Shown: positions 43,537 through 51,756 of the stretch, one piece after another
Layout of the letters: each line of letters opens with the position of its first letter
Position numbering within the stretch: position 1 is the stretch's first letter
Origin: Bin87 sp965116565
GTDB taxonomy: Bacteria > Chloroflexota > Dehalococcoidia > Lucifugimonadales > UBA3495
Assembly (NCBI GenBank): GCA_965116565.1
Contig: OZ220699.1
Location: forward strand, 3,782,001 to 3,846,000
Length of the DNA stretch: 64,000 nucleotides
Direction: 5' to 3'
Position numbers and translations under genes: made by a program
The notes under the pieces: generated by a model
The model's database searches: none
What the model was told of the DNA's origin: nothing
Seen by the model: only the letters and a program-made list of their open reading frames with translations

Positions 43537-45825
43537 ATGCCGTCATACTCACCAAACGACCCCGGCCAGGAATCGGCGTTGGGTTCCGATTGCGAAAGCC
43601 AATGGCCTGCCGATCTGTGGCCTGAGCACCGGGATTACCTCTGGCAGCGCGGGGTAACGCCCGCAGTGGCGCGGGCGCGGAAATATCGGTCCGTCCGAGG
43701 CGGCGGAGGCCGCAACGTCGATGAATCCTACGCGGCGGCCTATCACGGGCTGCCGCGCCGCAGCGGGCTGCTGATGCCCCTTCATCCGCTCCTGGGGGGC
43801 GATCAACGCTACCAGCTGCGGCCGGACGAGCCCCGCCTGAATAACGATCACAAGCCCATCAAGTTCGAGTCGCAGGCGGGATTGGGCAACGTGCTGGCCA
43901 CGTCGCCGCTGACTGCATCGGCGCTGCAGCAGGAAACCCAGACCATCATCATCGCGGAGGGCATAACCCGCGTGGACGCCCTGGCGACCTACGGGATACC
44001 CGCCGTGGCCATACCGGGATGCTACGCATGGCGCGACAAGAACGGAGTGCTGCCCGACTTCGAAGCCCTGCGCCTCTCGGGCAACGCTTACATTCTCGCC
44101 TTTGACGGCGACGCCGCCTCCAACCCGTCGGTGAACGCCGCCCTGGCTCGCCTCGCCCGCTACCTTCGCGCCAAGGGGGCGAAGGTGGGACTCCTCCAGG
44201 TGCCGGACGATGAGGAGGGCCGACAGCGCGGCCTGGACGACTGGCTGGCCGAGGCGCGCTTCCCCGACACGGCCGCCGTGATGCGCGAGCTGCAGCAGCA
44301 TTCGGTGGATTCCATCGACTTCGATCCGCTGATGGGGGAGGACAGCGCGGCGGCCAGGTACCGCAACCGCAACCGAGACGTGCCGGACATCTACGCCGGC
44401 GTGGACGACCTGGCGTACCAGGAGGACCAGATTCTGGAGGCTTTGGACGACGCCAATGCCGACCCTGGGTTTGACCGGATCTACAACCGCTCCGACCAGC
44501 GGGTTTCAATCCACCAGACGACAGCGGGCCCGGTGGTACGGCCACTTTCCGTGGCGTCGTTTCGCTCCCGACTCCATCGGGCCGCCAATTTCTGGCGATA
44601 CCTCGGAGAGCAGCGGATACTCTGCCCGGCTCCGGCGGTGGCCATCACCGGCCTGTTTGACGCTGGACCCATCAACGAACCGCCGCTCTACGGCCTGGTT
44701 CCCCATCCGGTGCTGACGCCCGACGGCGCCAGGTTGGTGGACTCGCCCGGTTACGACGAGGGGACGGGGCTGTATCTGAACCTGTGTGATCTGACGCCCA
44801 TGGCCGCGGCCGACGCGGTGGCCGAGCTGGACCGGCTCTTCGTCGACTTCCCGATCGAAACGGACCACGACCGGGCTGGCCTTTACGCCATGCTGCTGAC
44901 GCCAATCATCAGGCCGGCCGTCTCGACCGCGCCGATGATGCTGGTGACGAAACCACAGCCACGGGAGGGCGCATCGCTGTTGACCACGCTGATCGGGCTG
45001 ATTCTCACCGGCGGCAGCTACCAGTCAATCGCGGTGTCCAACAACGTCAAGGACCTGGACGAGAACCTTCGCAAGGCCCTGGCGTCCGCCATCGTAGATT
45101 CCAGCGGCCGGGTGATGTGGCGCTACGACAACATGCCGGCCACCTTCGACAGTCCGACCCTGGCGGAGATGCTCACCGAACCCGCCTGGAGCACGCGGCT
45201 CTTGGGCGGCAACCAGAACGCCACCCTTCCTCAGACCGGCGTCACGGTGTACGGCACCGTCAACTCGGTGGACATATCCCACGAGCTGGGTCTGCGCTGC
45301 TACGAAACCAGAATCAACAGCGGCAATCCGCGGCCATGGGAGCGAAAGGAATTCATCCTCCCCGAGATTAAACGCCACGTCCTCCGCAACCGCGGCTGGT
45401 ACCTTTCGGCCTGCGTGGCCCTGGTGCGTCACTATCTCGAGCAGGGGCGACCGGAGGCCGAGCATCCGGCGGGACTGGGCGGTTTCGAGGACTGGCGATC
45501 GATGATGGCCGGAATCCTAGCCTCCATCGGCGTCGACGGGTTCATGACGCAGATGCATCGCCTGCAGGAACGGGCGATGCCCGAGACGAGCAACGAGCGG
45601 GCGTTCATTCAGGCCTGGTGGGACCAGCACCAGGGGAACGAGGTGACCAGCAAACAGCTTTGGGAAACCGCCCACGTCGATGACCAGTGCCTGCTTCCAA
45701 TCAGGGGCACCACCGACCGCGCCCTGCAGACGTCCTTCGGCGCCCAGCTGCGCCGGCTCATGGGACCAGCACCAGGGGAACGAGGTGACCAGCAAACAGC
45801 TTTGGGAAACCGCCCACGTCGATGA
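43537..45825 (+). CDS. Primase/helicase-like replication protein, C-terminus changed by a tandem duplication
   Basis: The frame encodes 762 residues. The first ~260 resemble DUF3854/TOPRIM-type replication proteins: LWQRGVTPAVARARKYRSV, IIIAEGITRVDALATYG and YILAFDGDAAS with acidic metal-binding residues. The second half resembles a helicase-like ATPase, but at the Walker A place it has KPQPREGASLLTTL instead of GxGKT. GGAGG precedes the ATG. A perfect 142-base tandem duplication at 45619-45902 shifts the frame, replacing the natural end (…IERPFEVEAG..., stop at 46027; ancestral length 782) with a short unrelated tail. Confidence 0.7.
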   Translation: MPSYSPNDPGQESALGSDCESQWPADLWPEHRDYLWQRGVTPAVARARKYRSVRGGGGRNVDESYAAAYHGLPRRSGLLMPLHPLLGGDQRYQLRPDEPRLNNDHKPIKFESQAGLGNVLATSPLTASALQQETQTIIIAEGITRVDALATYGIPAVAIPGCYAWRDKNGVLPDFEALRLSGNAYILAFDGDAASNPSVNAALARLARYLRAKGAKVGLLQVPDDEEGRQRGLDDWLAEARFPDTAAVMRELQQHSVDSIDFDPLMGEDSAAARYRNRNRDVPDIYAGVDDLAYQEDQILEALDDANADPGFDRIYNRSDQRVSIHQTTAGPVVRPLSVASFRSRLHRAANFWRYLGEQRILCPAPAVAITGLFDAGPINEPPLYGLVPHPVLTPDGARLVDSPGYDEGTGLYLNLCDLTPMAAADAVAELDRLFVDFPIETDHDRAGLYAMLLTPIIRPAVSTAPMMLVTKPQPREGASLLTTLIGLILTGGSYQSIAVSNNVKDLDENLRKALASAIVDSSGRVMWRYDNMPATFDSPTLAEMLTEPAWSTRLLGGNQNATLPQTGVTVYGTVNSVDISHELGLRCYETRINSGNPRPWERKEFILPEIKRHVLRNRGWYLSACVALVRHYLEQGRPEAEHPAGLGGFEDWRSMMAGILASIGVDGFMTQMHRLQERAMPETSNERAFIQAWWDQHQGNEVTSKQLWETAHVDDQCLLPIRGTTDRALQTSFGAQLRRLMGPAPGERGDQQTALGNRPRR

Positions 45826-45902
45826 CCAGTGCCTGCTTCCAATCAGGGGCACCACCGACCGCGCCCTGCAGACGTCCTTCGGCGCCCAGCTGCGCCGGCT
45901 CA
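45619..45902. repeat. Perfect 142-base tandem duplication
   Basis: Copies 45619-45760 and 45761-45902 are identical as read. 142 is not a multiple of three, so the second copy puts the gene out of frame. The two copies being identical means it is very recent, or an assembly error. Confidence 0.9.
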
Positions 45903-46081
45903 TCGAGCGACCCTTCGAGGTGGAAGCCGGCGTGGTTTCCGTCGCCAGATTGGGGGTACGGCACAAGGCCGCCACCTACGCCCTGCGTCTGCGGAAATTG
46001 GGCGATGGCGACGCCGGAGAAAATTAGAACACATGGGGATTCGGCTGCCAGAAATCTCAGAGCTCCGGAGGATCTCTCAAA

Positions 46082-46290
46082 AGGTTCTCCAGGTTCCCCA
46101 AGTTCCCCTTTTGAGTAGGCAATTGGTGGTGAACCTTGACGTCGCCATCTCCGAGGTTCCCCCGGAGGTTCCCCAGAAGTTCCCAAAGGTTCCCAGAGGT
46201 TCCCCCGAGGTTCCCCGGCAATTTGCGCCTCTTTTGAGTAGGAATTCCTCATGGGGTGGGAACCTGGGGAACCTGGGGAACCTTTTCCCC
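46082..46290. repeat. Iteron-like repeat array, candidate replication origin
   Basis: About nine direct copies of (A/G)(A/G)GTTCCC lie between 46082 and 46215, spaced ~10-12 bases, and then four inverted copies (GGGAACC) at 46258-46283. TTTTGAGTAGG occurs twice within it (46109, 46232). It is directly downstream of the primase/helicase-like gene. Such arrays bind replication initiators. Confidence 0.65.
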
Positions 46291-46402
46291 AGTCCGGCCT
46301 GGAATTTTCCAAAACCCTGTTTCAGTGGTTTTCAACGTTCGGATTATGCGTACTGTTTCGGACGTTTCAAACCGACACGACAGCGCCCAAGGAGGCTCGA
46401 CG

Positions 46403-46558
46403 ATGACCGCCAAGAAGGTCCCTGAAGTGCTGGGCCGCACCAGACGCTACGGCGGCCTCTGCACCGGACGTAAGAAGTGGATCTACGCCCAGACACGCAA
46501 GCAATGGCAGCGGGCGGTGAGATCTCCCTGTCCCCACTGGGGCAAGAGGGGTTGGTGA
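46403..46558 (+). CDS. Small basic protein (51 residues)
   Basis: It begins MTAKKVPEVLGRTRRYGG, is rich in Lys, Arg and Trp, and has GGAGG 9 bases upstream. Possibly nucleic-acid binding; not recognised. Confidence 0.5.
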   Translation: MTAKKVPEVLGRTRRYGGLCTGRKKWIYAQTRKQWQRAVRSPCPHWGKRGW

Positions 46559-46560
46559 TC

Positions 46561-46812
46561 ATGGATCCCCGCGATGTTGTGTGCACGGCTTGCAATGCGG
46601 CGCCGTCCGAACCCTGCACGACCATGAGCGGCATCGAGCGCCCGCCCCACGCGCCCAGGGTGCAGCTGGCGGAACATCCCGACATCTGCGGCAGCTGCGG
46701 AGCCGGCTACGGTGAACCCTGCCGCAAGGTGTCGGGCACCCTCTCGATGTATCCCCACCGAGCCAGGCTGAGAGCAGGCAGGAACACGGAGGACATCGCA
46801 TGGACGACGTGA
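46561..46812 (+). CDS. Duplicated phage-type zinc-finger protein
   Basis: The 83-residue protein has two similar halves, CTACNAAPSEPCTTMSG...HAPR and CGSCGAGYGEPCRKVSG...HRAR. The pattern C-x2-C-x6-C...H is common in small actinophage proteins. Each half probably binds one zinc ion. The next gene overlaps it by 13 bases. Confidence 0.6.
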   Translation: MDPRDVVCTACNAAPSEPCTTMSGIERPPHAPRVQLAEHPDICGSCGAGYGEPCRKVSGTLSMYPHRARLRAGRNTEDIAWTT

Positions 46813-47048
46813 ACTACATCGTGATGGTGAACGAAGAGAACCGCGGCCTCGTGAAATACCGCCTGGCGCTGACCGACGGGAACAGCCGCGAGTTTGACGA
46901 CCTGGAGCAGGCCATCGACTTCGCCGGCGCCAATGACGTCTACGAAGTCGACGTCGTGTTCCCTGACGGCGACGTCCACCCGATCCCGCTGTTTGTCCCC
47001 GGCGTGTTCGACCCGAGACACCATGACACAACCCGCAAGAACAGCTGA
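46800..47048 (+). CDS. Small soluble protein (82 residues)
   Basis: It begins MDDVNYIVMVNEENRGLVKY and has a beta-rich, acidic sequence. It overlaps the zinc-finger gene, so it is translationally coupled. Not recognised. Confidence 0.5.
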   Translation: MDDVNYIVMVNEENRGLVKYRLALTDGNSREFDDLEQAIDFAGANDVYEVDVVFPDGDVHPIPLFVPGVFDPRHHDTTRKNS

Positions 47049-47054
47049 GCAACC

Positions 47055-47492
47055 ATGCCGATCAGCAAGGAAATGGCGCCGCGCTACCCCGCCGACTGGA
47101 AGACACGCCGCCGGTTCATCATCCAGTACCGGGCCGCCAACCGATGTGAGTGGTGCTCTGCCCAGAACGGCGAGCCCCATCCCGACACGGGCAGCAAGGT
47201 TGTTCTCACGCTGGCCCACGTGTGGGACAAGGCTCCGGAGAACGCGTCGCTCCTGAACCTGGCGTGCCTCTGCCAACGCTGCCACAACCGGTGGGACGCC
47301 GCCGACCGGCGCATGAGCCGGATCCGGCGGCGCGTTGCCTGCTTGCTGCGGTCGGGACAACTGCCGTTGCCGTTGCCACCGGCCGCCTCGATGGCCATGG
47401 AGATCTACCAGCTGCTCATCGACGTGGGACAGATCACGCCGCCGGTGGTGCAGTTGCCGATCCCCCGCGAAGCCTACGAATACGTGGCGTGA
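47055..47492 (+). CDS. HNH-like endonuclease
   Basis: The 145-residue protein has RAANRCEWCSAQNGEPH, then LTLAHVWDKAPENASLLNLACLCQRCHNRWD. This is the HNH layout with two C-x2-C zinc knuckles, the A-H motif pair, the N of ENASLLNL and the final CHNRW. HNH proteins of this size in phages nick or cut DNA, often during packaging. Start at ATG 47055. Confidence 0.75.
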   Translation: MPISKEMAPRYPADWKTRRRFIIQYRAANRCEWCSAQNGEPHPDTGSKVVLTLAHVWDKAPENASLLNLACLCQRCHNRWDAADRRMSRIRRRVACLLRSGQLPLPLPPAASMAMEIYQLLIDVGQITPPVVQLPIPREAYEYVA

Positions 47493-47509
47493 ACAAACAG
47501 GAGATGCAC

Positions 47510-47695
47510 ATGACTGATCCAAAAGACAAACCCGAAGACACCGGCGCCCTGCAGCAGGAACTCCGCGACCGAGGCTGGCGGCCCGAGGACATGTTTGACC
47601 CGTTGACCGGTATCTCGTTCACCCGATGGTTTCCGCCCGGAAAGCCGAACCCCGCCAGGGAAGAGGACCCTCGCACCGAGGGCGATCGATCATGA
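47510..47695 (+). CDS. Small acidic protein (61 residues)
   Basis: It begins MTDPKDKPEDTGALQQELRD. ACAGGAG is 6 bases before the ATG at 47510; an in-frame ATG at 47504 sits on the binding site. ATGA overlap with the next gene. Unknown. Confidence 0.45.
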   Translation: MTDPKDKPEDTGALQQELRDRGWRPEDMFDPLTGISFTRWFPPGKPNPAREEDPRTEGDRS

Positions 47696-47964
47696 ACGCC
47701 ACCTATCACTGGTCGTATACACCCATCACCGGGACCTGCGACCGCTGCGGACGCCAGGACATCCCCGACGATGAGCTTTACCTGGCGGTGCGGTGGGACA
47801 ACCGGCTCGGCACTTCGATGTGGGTGGGCGTCTGCGAGTCCTGCGACGACGGGGACGGATCGCTCCGTTACCACGGCCGAACTCTGGCTGAACTCAGGGC
47901 CGAGACAGTGTTCGGCTCGTGGATGTTGAGCGGGACGACCATCCACCCCTGGATACCGGCGTAG
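47692..47964 (+). CDS. Small zinc-knuckle protein (90 residues)
   Basis: It has CDRCGRQD and CESCDDGD, a two-knuckle zinc site with a beta-strand pattern (LYLAVRWDN) between. Unknown function. Confidence 0.5.
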   Translation: MNATYHWSYTPITGTCDRCGRQDIPDDELYLAVRWDNRLGTSMWVGVCESCDDGDGSLRYHGRTLAELRAETVFGSWMLSGTTIHPWIPA

Positions 47965-47979
47965 GTCTGAGGAAGCCGT

Positions 47980-48402
47980 ATGACCCATCGTCGACGGACT
48001 CGCCTGGCGGTTTTCCACAAAGACGGCAGGACCGAAAACCTCTCCCTCACTGTGGAGATCCAGCGTTTCTGTTCCTGCAACTTCGGCGGGCCGCCGGTTC
48101 CCCACACGGCCGTGGCGGCCGCCAAGCGCTGCCTCTGGACCCGCTGCGACAACTGCGGCCACATCAGCCTGCACGTCACCGCGGCGGACTTCAACCGGCC
48201 GTTGAGGGGCTGTGGGATGGAGGGATGCCTGCTGAGCATGTACGTCAGCAGGAACCATCTGCCCTTCTGGATGTGTTCGTGCGGGCAGTGCCACAACACG
48301 CTGGACCTGCAGGGTTGGTGTGTTCGTCGGGATCCGGACCAGCCCCATCCCTACGACCGCATCGACTACCCCTACACCGACTCGGCAGGCAACACACCAT
48401 GA
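47980..48402 (+). CDS. Cysteine-rich protein (140 residues)
   Basis: At least five cysteine pairs or motifs are visible (CSCNF, CDNCGH, CGMEGC, CSCGQC). It probably binds two or more zinc ions. Its stop overlaps the next start (ATGA). Confidence 0.5.
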   Translation: MTHRRRTRLAVFHKDGRTENLSLTVEIQRFCSCNFGGPPVPHTAVAAAKRCLWTRCDNCGHISLHVTAADFNRPLRGCGMEGCLLSMYVSRNHLPFWMCSCGQCHNTLDLQGWCVRRDPDQPHPYDRIDYPYTDSAGNTP

Positions 48403-48626
48403 TTCCCGCCGACGCCATCGCCATCGTTACGCCCCACGGTCGCTACGAGCGGGTGATGCGCGGCCGCAGGATCGCGCTGCCGTGCGGTCATCACACCGCC
48501 ATGGACGAAATCGCCTGGCAGCCGGACACCAAAACACCGGTCTGCCGACTGCCCAACCTGATTTGCCACGCGTGTATGCGGGCCTGGGTGGCGGAATTTG
48601 TCGCCGGCAAGGAGCGCGCAGCGTGA
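48399..48626 (+). CDS. Small protein with CGHH and CHAC motifs (75 residues)
   Basis: It has LPCGHHTAMDE and LICHACMRAWV, likely one zinc site. ATGA overlaps at its start and GTGA at its stop link it to both neighbours. Confidence 0.5.
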   Translation: MIPADAIAIVTPHGRYERVMRGRRIALPCGHHTAMDEIAWQPDTKTPVCRLPNLICHACMRAWVAEFVAGKERAA

Positions 48627-48798
48627 CTATTGCTCGAGGTCCTGGCGTCACGTTCCGCCGCTGCCAGTGGTGCGGCGAGGACTTCGACGACTACCAGGAG
48701 AGCCGTATCACGAGCACTGCGCGCCCAGCGCCGCGGCCGTTCCACGGCAAACGCCCTGGTGGCAGAAGCGGCAACGGCCCACGACCCGCCGGCGGTAG
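48623..48798 (+). pseudogene. Frameshifted small zinc-finger gene
   Basis: From the GTG at 48623 the frame reads CQWCGEDFDDYQE, then loses character. In the next frame, PYHEHCAPSAAAVPRQ follows at once and ends at 48798. Joining them at ~48705 restores a C-x2-C...H-x2-C finger of ~58 residues. An indel or sequencing error at that point is likely. Confidence 0.45.
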
Positions 48799-48869
48799 AG
48801 GCGCCGGCAGGACCACCGGGGAAATCCATCGCGCAACCATCCCCGCCGGTTACCTGAAGGATAGGGATA

Positions 48870-49070
48870 TTGACCGCAACTGGACACATCACCGCCGTCC
48901 CCGCCTGCATCGGGTTCGAGCGAGCGCCCGTGGACGCGAAAGAGCTCATGGTTCCATGCCCGCGCAAGGCGAGCCAGGAGTGCTGCGGCCACCGTTTCTA
49001 CGCCGAGCACTACGGCCGCCACCGGGCCGGCGTTCATCCGCCGAAGTGGACTCCGCCTCGGGCGCGGTGA
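48870..49070 (+). CDS. Small Cys/His-containing protein (66 residues)
   Basis: The TTG start follows AGGATAGGG. The sequence has CPRKASQECCGHRFYAEHYGRH, a plausible zinc site. Unknown. Confidence 0.4.
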   Translation: MTATGHITAVPACIGFERAPVDAKELMVPCPRKASQECCGHRFYAEHYGRHRAGVHPPKWTPPRAR

Positions 49071-49084
49071 GCGGGAGAACGACC

Positions 49085-49417
49085 ATGGCCCATGACGAGC
49101 TGCAACGAGACCCGTCCCAACTGATCGCCGACTTTATTGAGCACACCAGGGAGGCGTGCTGGGACCTGCAGTTTTACCTGGAATGGTGCATCAACCACGA
49201 CCTCGCACCGGACCCGATGATCAGCACCTTTGCCAACCTACTGTCTGCGTTTCGAGGGGGGGCGCGGGAGGGTCTGGATGATGGCCACCAACTGATTGTC
49301 AATGTCTCCGGCGACGAGTGCGGCGGCATCGGATTCCGAATGGCCGATTGCGCCGTCAATTTCCACGACGCGGTGTGGGAGGCATACCAGCCGCCCAACC
49401 CTCGGGCTGATCGCTAA
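49085..49417 (+). CDS. Acidic helical protein (110 residues)
   Basis: It begins MAHDELQRDPSQLIADFIEH. Helical first half, then a beta-rich part with LIVNVSGDECGGIGF. Not recognised. Confidence 0.5.
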   Translation: MAHDELQRDPSQLIADFIEHTREACWDLQFYLEWCINHDLAPDPMISTFANLLSAFRGGAREGLDDGHQLIVNVSGDECGGIGFRMADCAVNFHDAVWEAYQPPNPRADR

Positions 49418-49440
49418 CGGCCACAGATCGCAACCTCGGC

Positions 49441-51756
49441 ATGCCCAAGGACACCAGCAAGTTCCCGCCCAGGGTCACCCACTACACCGATGACCCGTTC
49501 CGGTGGCCATGGCCGGAGAACCCCTGCCACAGCCACGTACTGGGCTGGGACCGCTTTTCCGACACCTGGGCGCTGGTGTCATGCGCCCGGTGCCTGGAAC
49601 ACTGGCCGGCCCAACGGCCCTTGGAGAATGCGCCCATGACCGACCGCCAGCCCATCGCCGACCTGTACGTGTGCTGGAACTGCGACGACCACGACGTGGA
49701 GGTGGCGGTCGGCGCGGACCCGCCGGAGTATCACGCGGCCTGCTGCTACGGCCCTCTGCAGTGGAGCGGACAATTGTACGTCCGGGGGCCGTGGGCGCGG
49801 GTTTACGAGGCAAGAACGACCAGAGTTAAGCAACGCCCGGTTGGGCAAAGGAGCCGCAAAGTGAGAACCAGGCAACGAATCGACCTTGATTTGATCGACG
49901 ACAACCCTTACCAACCTCGCCGGGAAATTGCGCCCGCGCAGGTGGAAAGACTGGCCGACAACATCGACAGCGTGGACCTGTTGCAACTACCCCTGGCGCG
50001 GCCTTCGCCAGTAGCGACGGGTCGCTACCAGACCGCCTTTGGCCACTACCGGGTCGCGGCGATTCGTCTGCTGGAACAGCGGGGACGATTGCAACTGGAG
50101 CGTCCGCGCTTCGGTTACTACCTCGACGACGGAGGAAAAGCCGTCGGCTACGTTGAAATGGATGTCGATGAACTCACCGACGAAAAGATGGCGGTCATAG
50201 CCCTCAGTGAAAACGTGGCACGCAAGCAGATGACCCAGATCGAGGTGGTGCGCGCCCACCGGCGGGCCATCGACGAGACAGGCCTGTCCATCCAGGGTCT
50301 GGCCGACGAGCTGGGCGTGAGCCGCAGCGGGCTGTCCAACAACCTGCGCGTGCTGGAGCTGCCCGATTTCGTCCTGGAACACGTCGAGATCGGCGCGCTG
50401 CACGCAACTGTGGCCAGGGAGTTTCTCGTGCTGCAGAACGCCGACCACTGCCACGCCGAGGATATGCGCGAGGTAATCCGCAGGGTCGTCAATGAGGCGG
50501 CGTACGGCAACCGGGTTCCCAACTGGCAGCGCCGGAACGTGCGGAAGCTGATCAGCGAGCGCGTGTCCTTCCAGGAGAACAACGGCTTCCGGCCCATCGG
50601 ACCCAGGACCGGCCACGTGGTTGGCGGCGGGCACCGCGAGCCGACCTTCGACGTGGACGCGTTCAGCGCCGAGTATCCCGAGAGCCTCCACACCATTCCG
50701 GCCGACGACGGCAGCATGAAGAACCACCGGATGGAGGAGCGCTACGACCAGTCCCGGATCTGGACCTGCGAGGTGAGGGAATGGAGCCGGCGGCAGAGCA
50801 GGGCGACTCGGGAAGCCAACAAGACGGCCGAGGTGTCTGGCGCCATGTCCGGAACCAAATCCGGGTCTAAATCCGGCGCTGCCGCCGCGCCCAGCCGCGA
50901 CAGGCAGTTCGAGCAGGCGTTGGCCGCGGATCCCGTCTTCAACGGAGTCGTCGCCGGCCGGACGAAGAAGGGCCCCAACCGGCCGGTCACCGATGCGGAA
51001 CGGGCGGCGCTGGGCACCCGGGCGGAGTTGAGGGACGTGGACTACAACACAAGGTTCTGGAAGATCCTCGCCAAGGGCAATCCATCGAATATTCGCGACT
51101 GGCAGCGACAGGACGGCGGCCACGTCCCTCCCTACTTCCCGCTGGACGAGTGCGCCAACTGCATAGCAGGCGCCGCCCACGCCAAGTCCAGGTCGTCCTA
51201 CATCCTGGACAAGGTCACCCTGGTCTGCACGAACCAGAAGTGCTACCAGGACAGATGCGGAGCCGGCGGCTCCCGATACCGGGATGAACTGGAGGCGCAC
51301 AAGCTGGCCGTCCAGCGCCAGGACGCACAGGTGGCCAGACAGGTAAACCTGGAACTGGAGGGCCTCTCTGCCGTGGCTCTCCGGACGCTGGCCACCGTCA
51401 TCGTGTCCGCCGAGATCCGGCTGGACTGGCAGCATCCGTTCGGGGAGCCGATCAAGAAGTGGAGCTGGGAGACGGGCGCGGTGGCCAGGATCTGCGATCT
51501 GCTCCGGGCCGAGCAACCCGCGTTCGAGCAATGGGGCCGCAAACCCTACGGCCACGCCGAGATTGACGCCGAATCCCTGCAGGACGTGGCGGACGGCGAT
51601 CTGCGGGACCTGGTGGCCAATCTGGTGGTCCACCACCTGCGCCGGTCGGGGAAGATGGAGACCGTTTCCGGGGAACGGGCGCAATCGCCGCCGGATCCCC
51701 TGGAGGTCCGGCAGACGCTCGCCGGCGAACCGGCGCCCGCGGGGATGCCGGCATGA
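49441..51756 (+). CDS. ParB-family protein with N-terminal Cys/His extension
   Basis: The frame spans 771 residues. Residues ~1-140 hold CARCLEHW, CWNCDDHD and HAACCYG. From ~141 a ParB/Spo0J N-terminal domain begins: IDDNPYQPRREI, GHYRVAAIRLLEQRG, ALSENVARKQMTQIE, and a helix-turn-helix (QGLADELGVSRSGLSNNLRVLELP). A C-terminal region has DECANCIAG and CTNQKCYQDRCG. A GTG at 49861 with AAAGGAG 8 bases upstream could start a separate ParB protein, so two products are possible. ParB proteins bind centromere-like sites; no ParA is present. The long C-terminus is unusual. Confidence 0.75.
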   Translation: MPKDTSKFPPRVTHYTDDPFRWPWPENPCHSHVLGWDRFSDTWALVSCARCLEHWPAQRPLENAPMTDRQPIADLYVCWNCDDHDVEVAVGADPPEYHAACCYGPLQWSGQLYVRGPWARVYEARTTRVKQRPVGQRSRKVRTRQRIDLDLIDDNPYQPRREIAPAQVERLADNIDSVDLLQLPLARPSPVATGRYQTAFGHYRVAAIRLLEQRGRLQLERPRFGYYLDDGGKAVGYVEMDVDELTDEKMAVIALSENVARKQMTQIEVVRAHRRAIDETGLSIQGLADELGVSRSGLSNNLRVLELPDFVLEHVEIGALHATVAREFLVLQNADHCHAEDMREVIRRVVNEAAYGNRVPNWQRRNVRKLISERVSFQENNGFRPIGPRTGHVVGGGHREPTFDVDAFSAEYPESLHTIPADDGSMKNHRMEERYDQSRIWTCEVREWSRRQSRATREANKTAEVSGAMSGTKSGSKSGAAAAPSRDRQFEQALAADPVFNGVVAGRTKKGPNRPVTDAERAALGTRAELRDVDYNTRFWKILAKGNPSNIRDWQRQDGGHVPPYFPLDECANCIAGAAHAKSRSSYILDKVTLVCTNQKCYQDRCGAGGSRYRDELEAHKLAVQRQDAQVARQVNLELEGLSAVALRTLATVIVSAEIRLDWQHPFGEPIKKWSWETGAVARICDLLRAEQPAFEQWGRKPYGHAEIDAESLQDVADGDLRDLVANLVVHHLRRSGKMETVSGERAQSPPDPLEVRQTLAGEPAPAGMPA

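Noticed and set aside
46082..46290. CRISPR array
   Set aside because: Repeats are 7-9 bases at ~12-base spacing, partly inverted, with no spacers of 25-40 bases and no cas genes.
46033..46425. Proline/valine-rich protein encoded across the repeat array
   Set aside because: The VPQVP-type sequence is simply the translation of the repeats; it has no good ribosome binding site and the array has both orientations.
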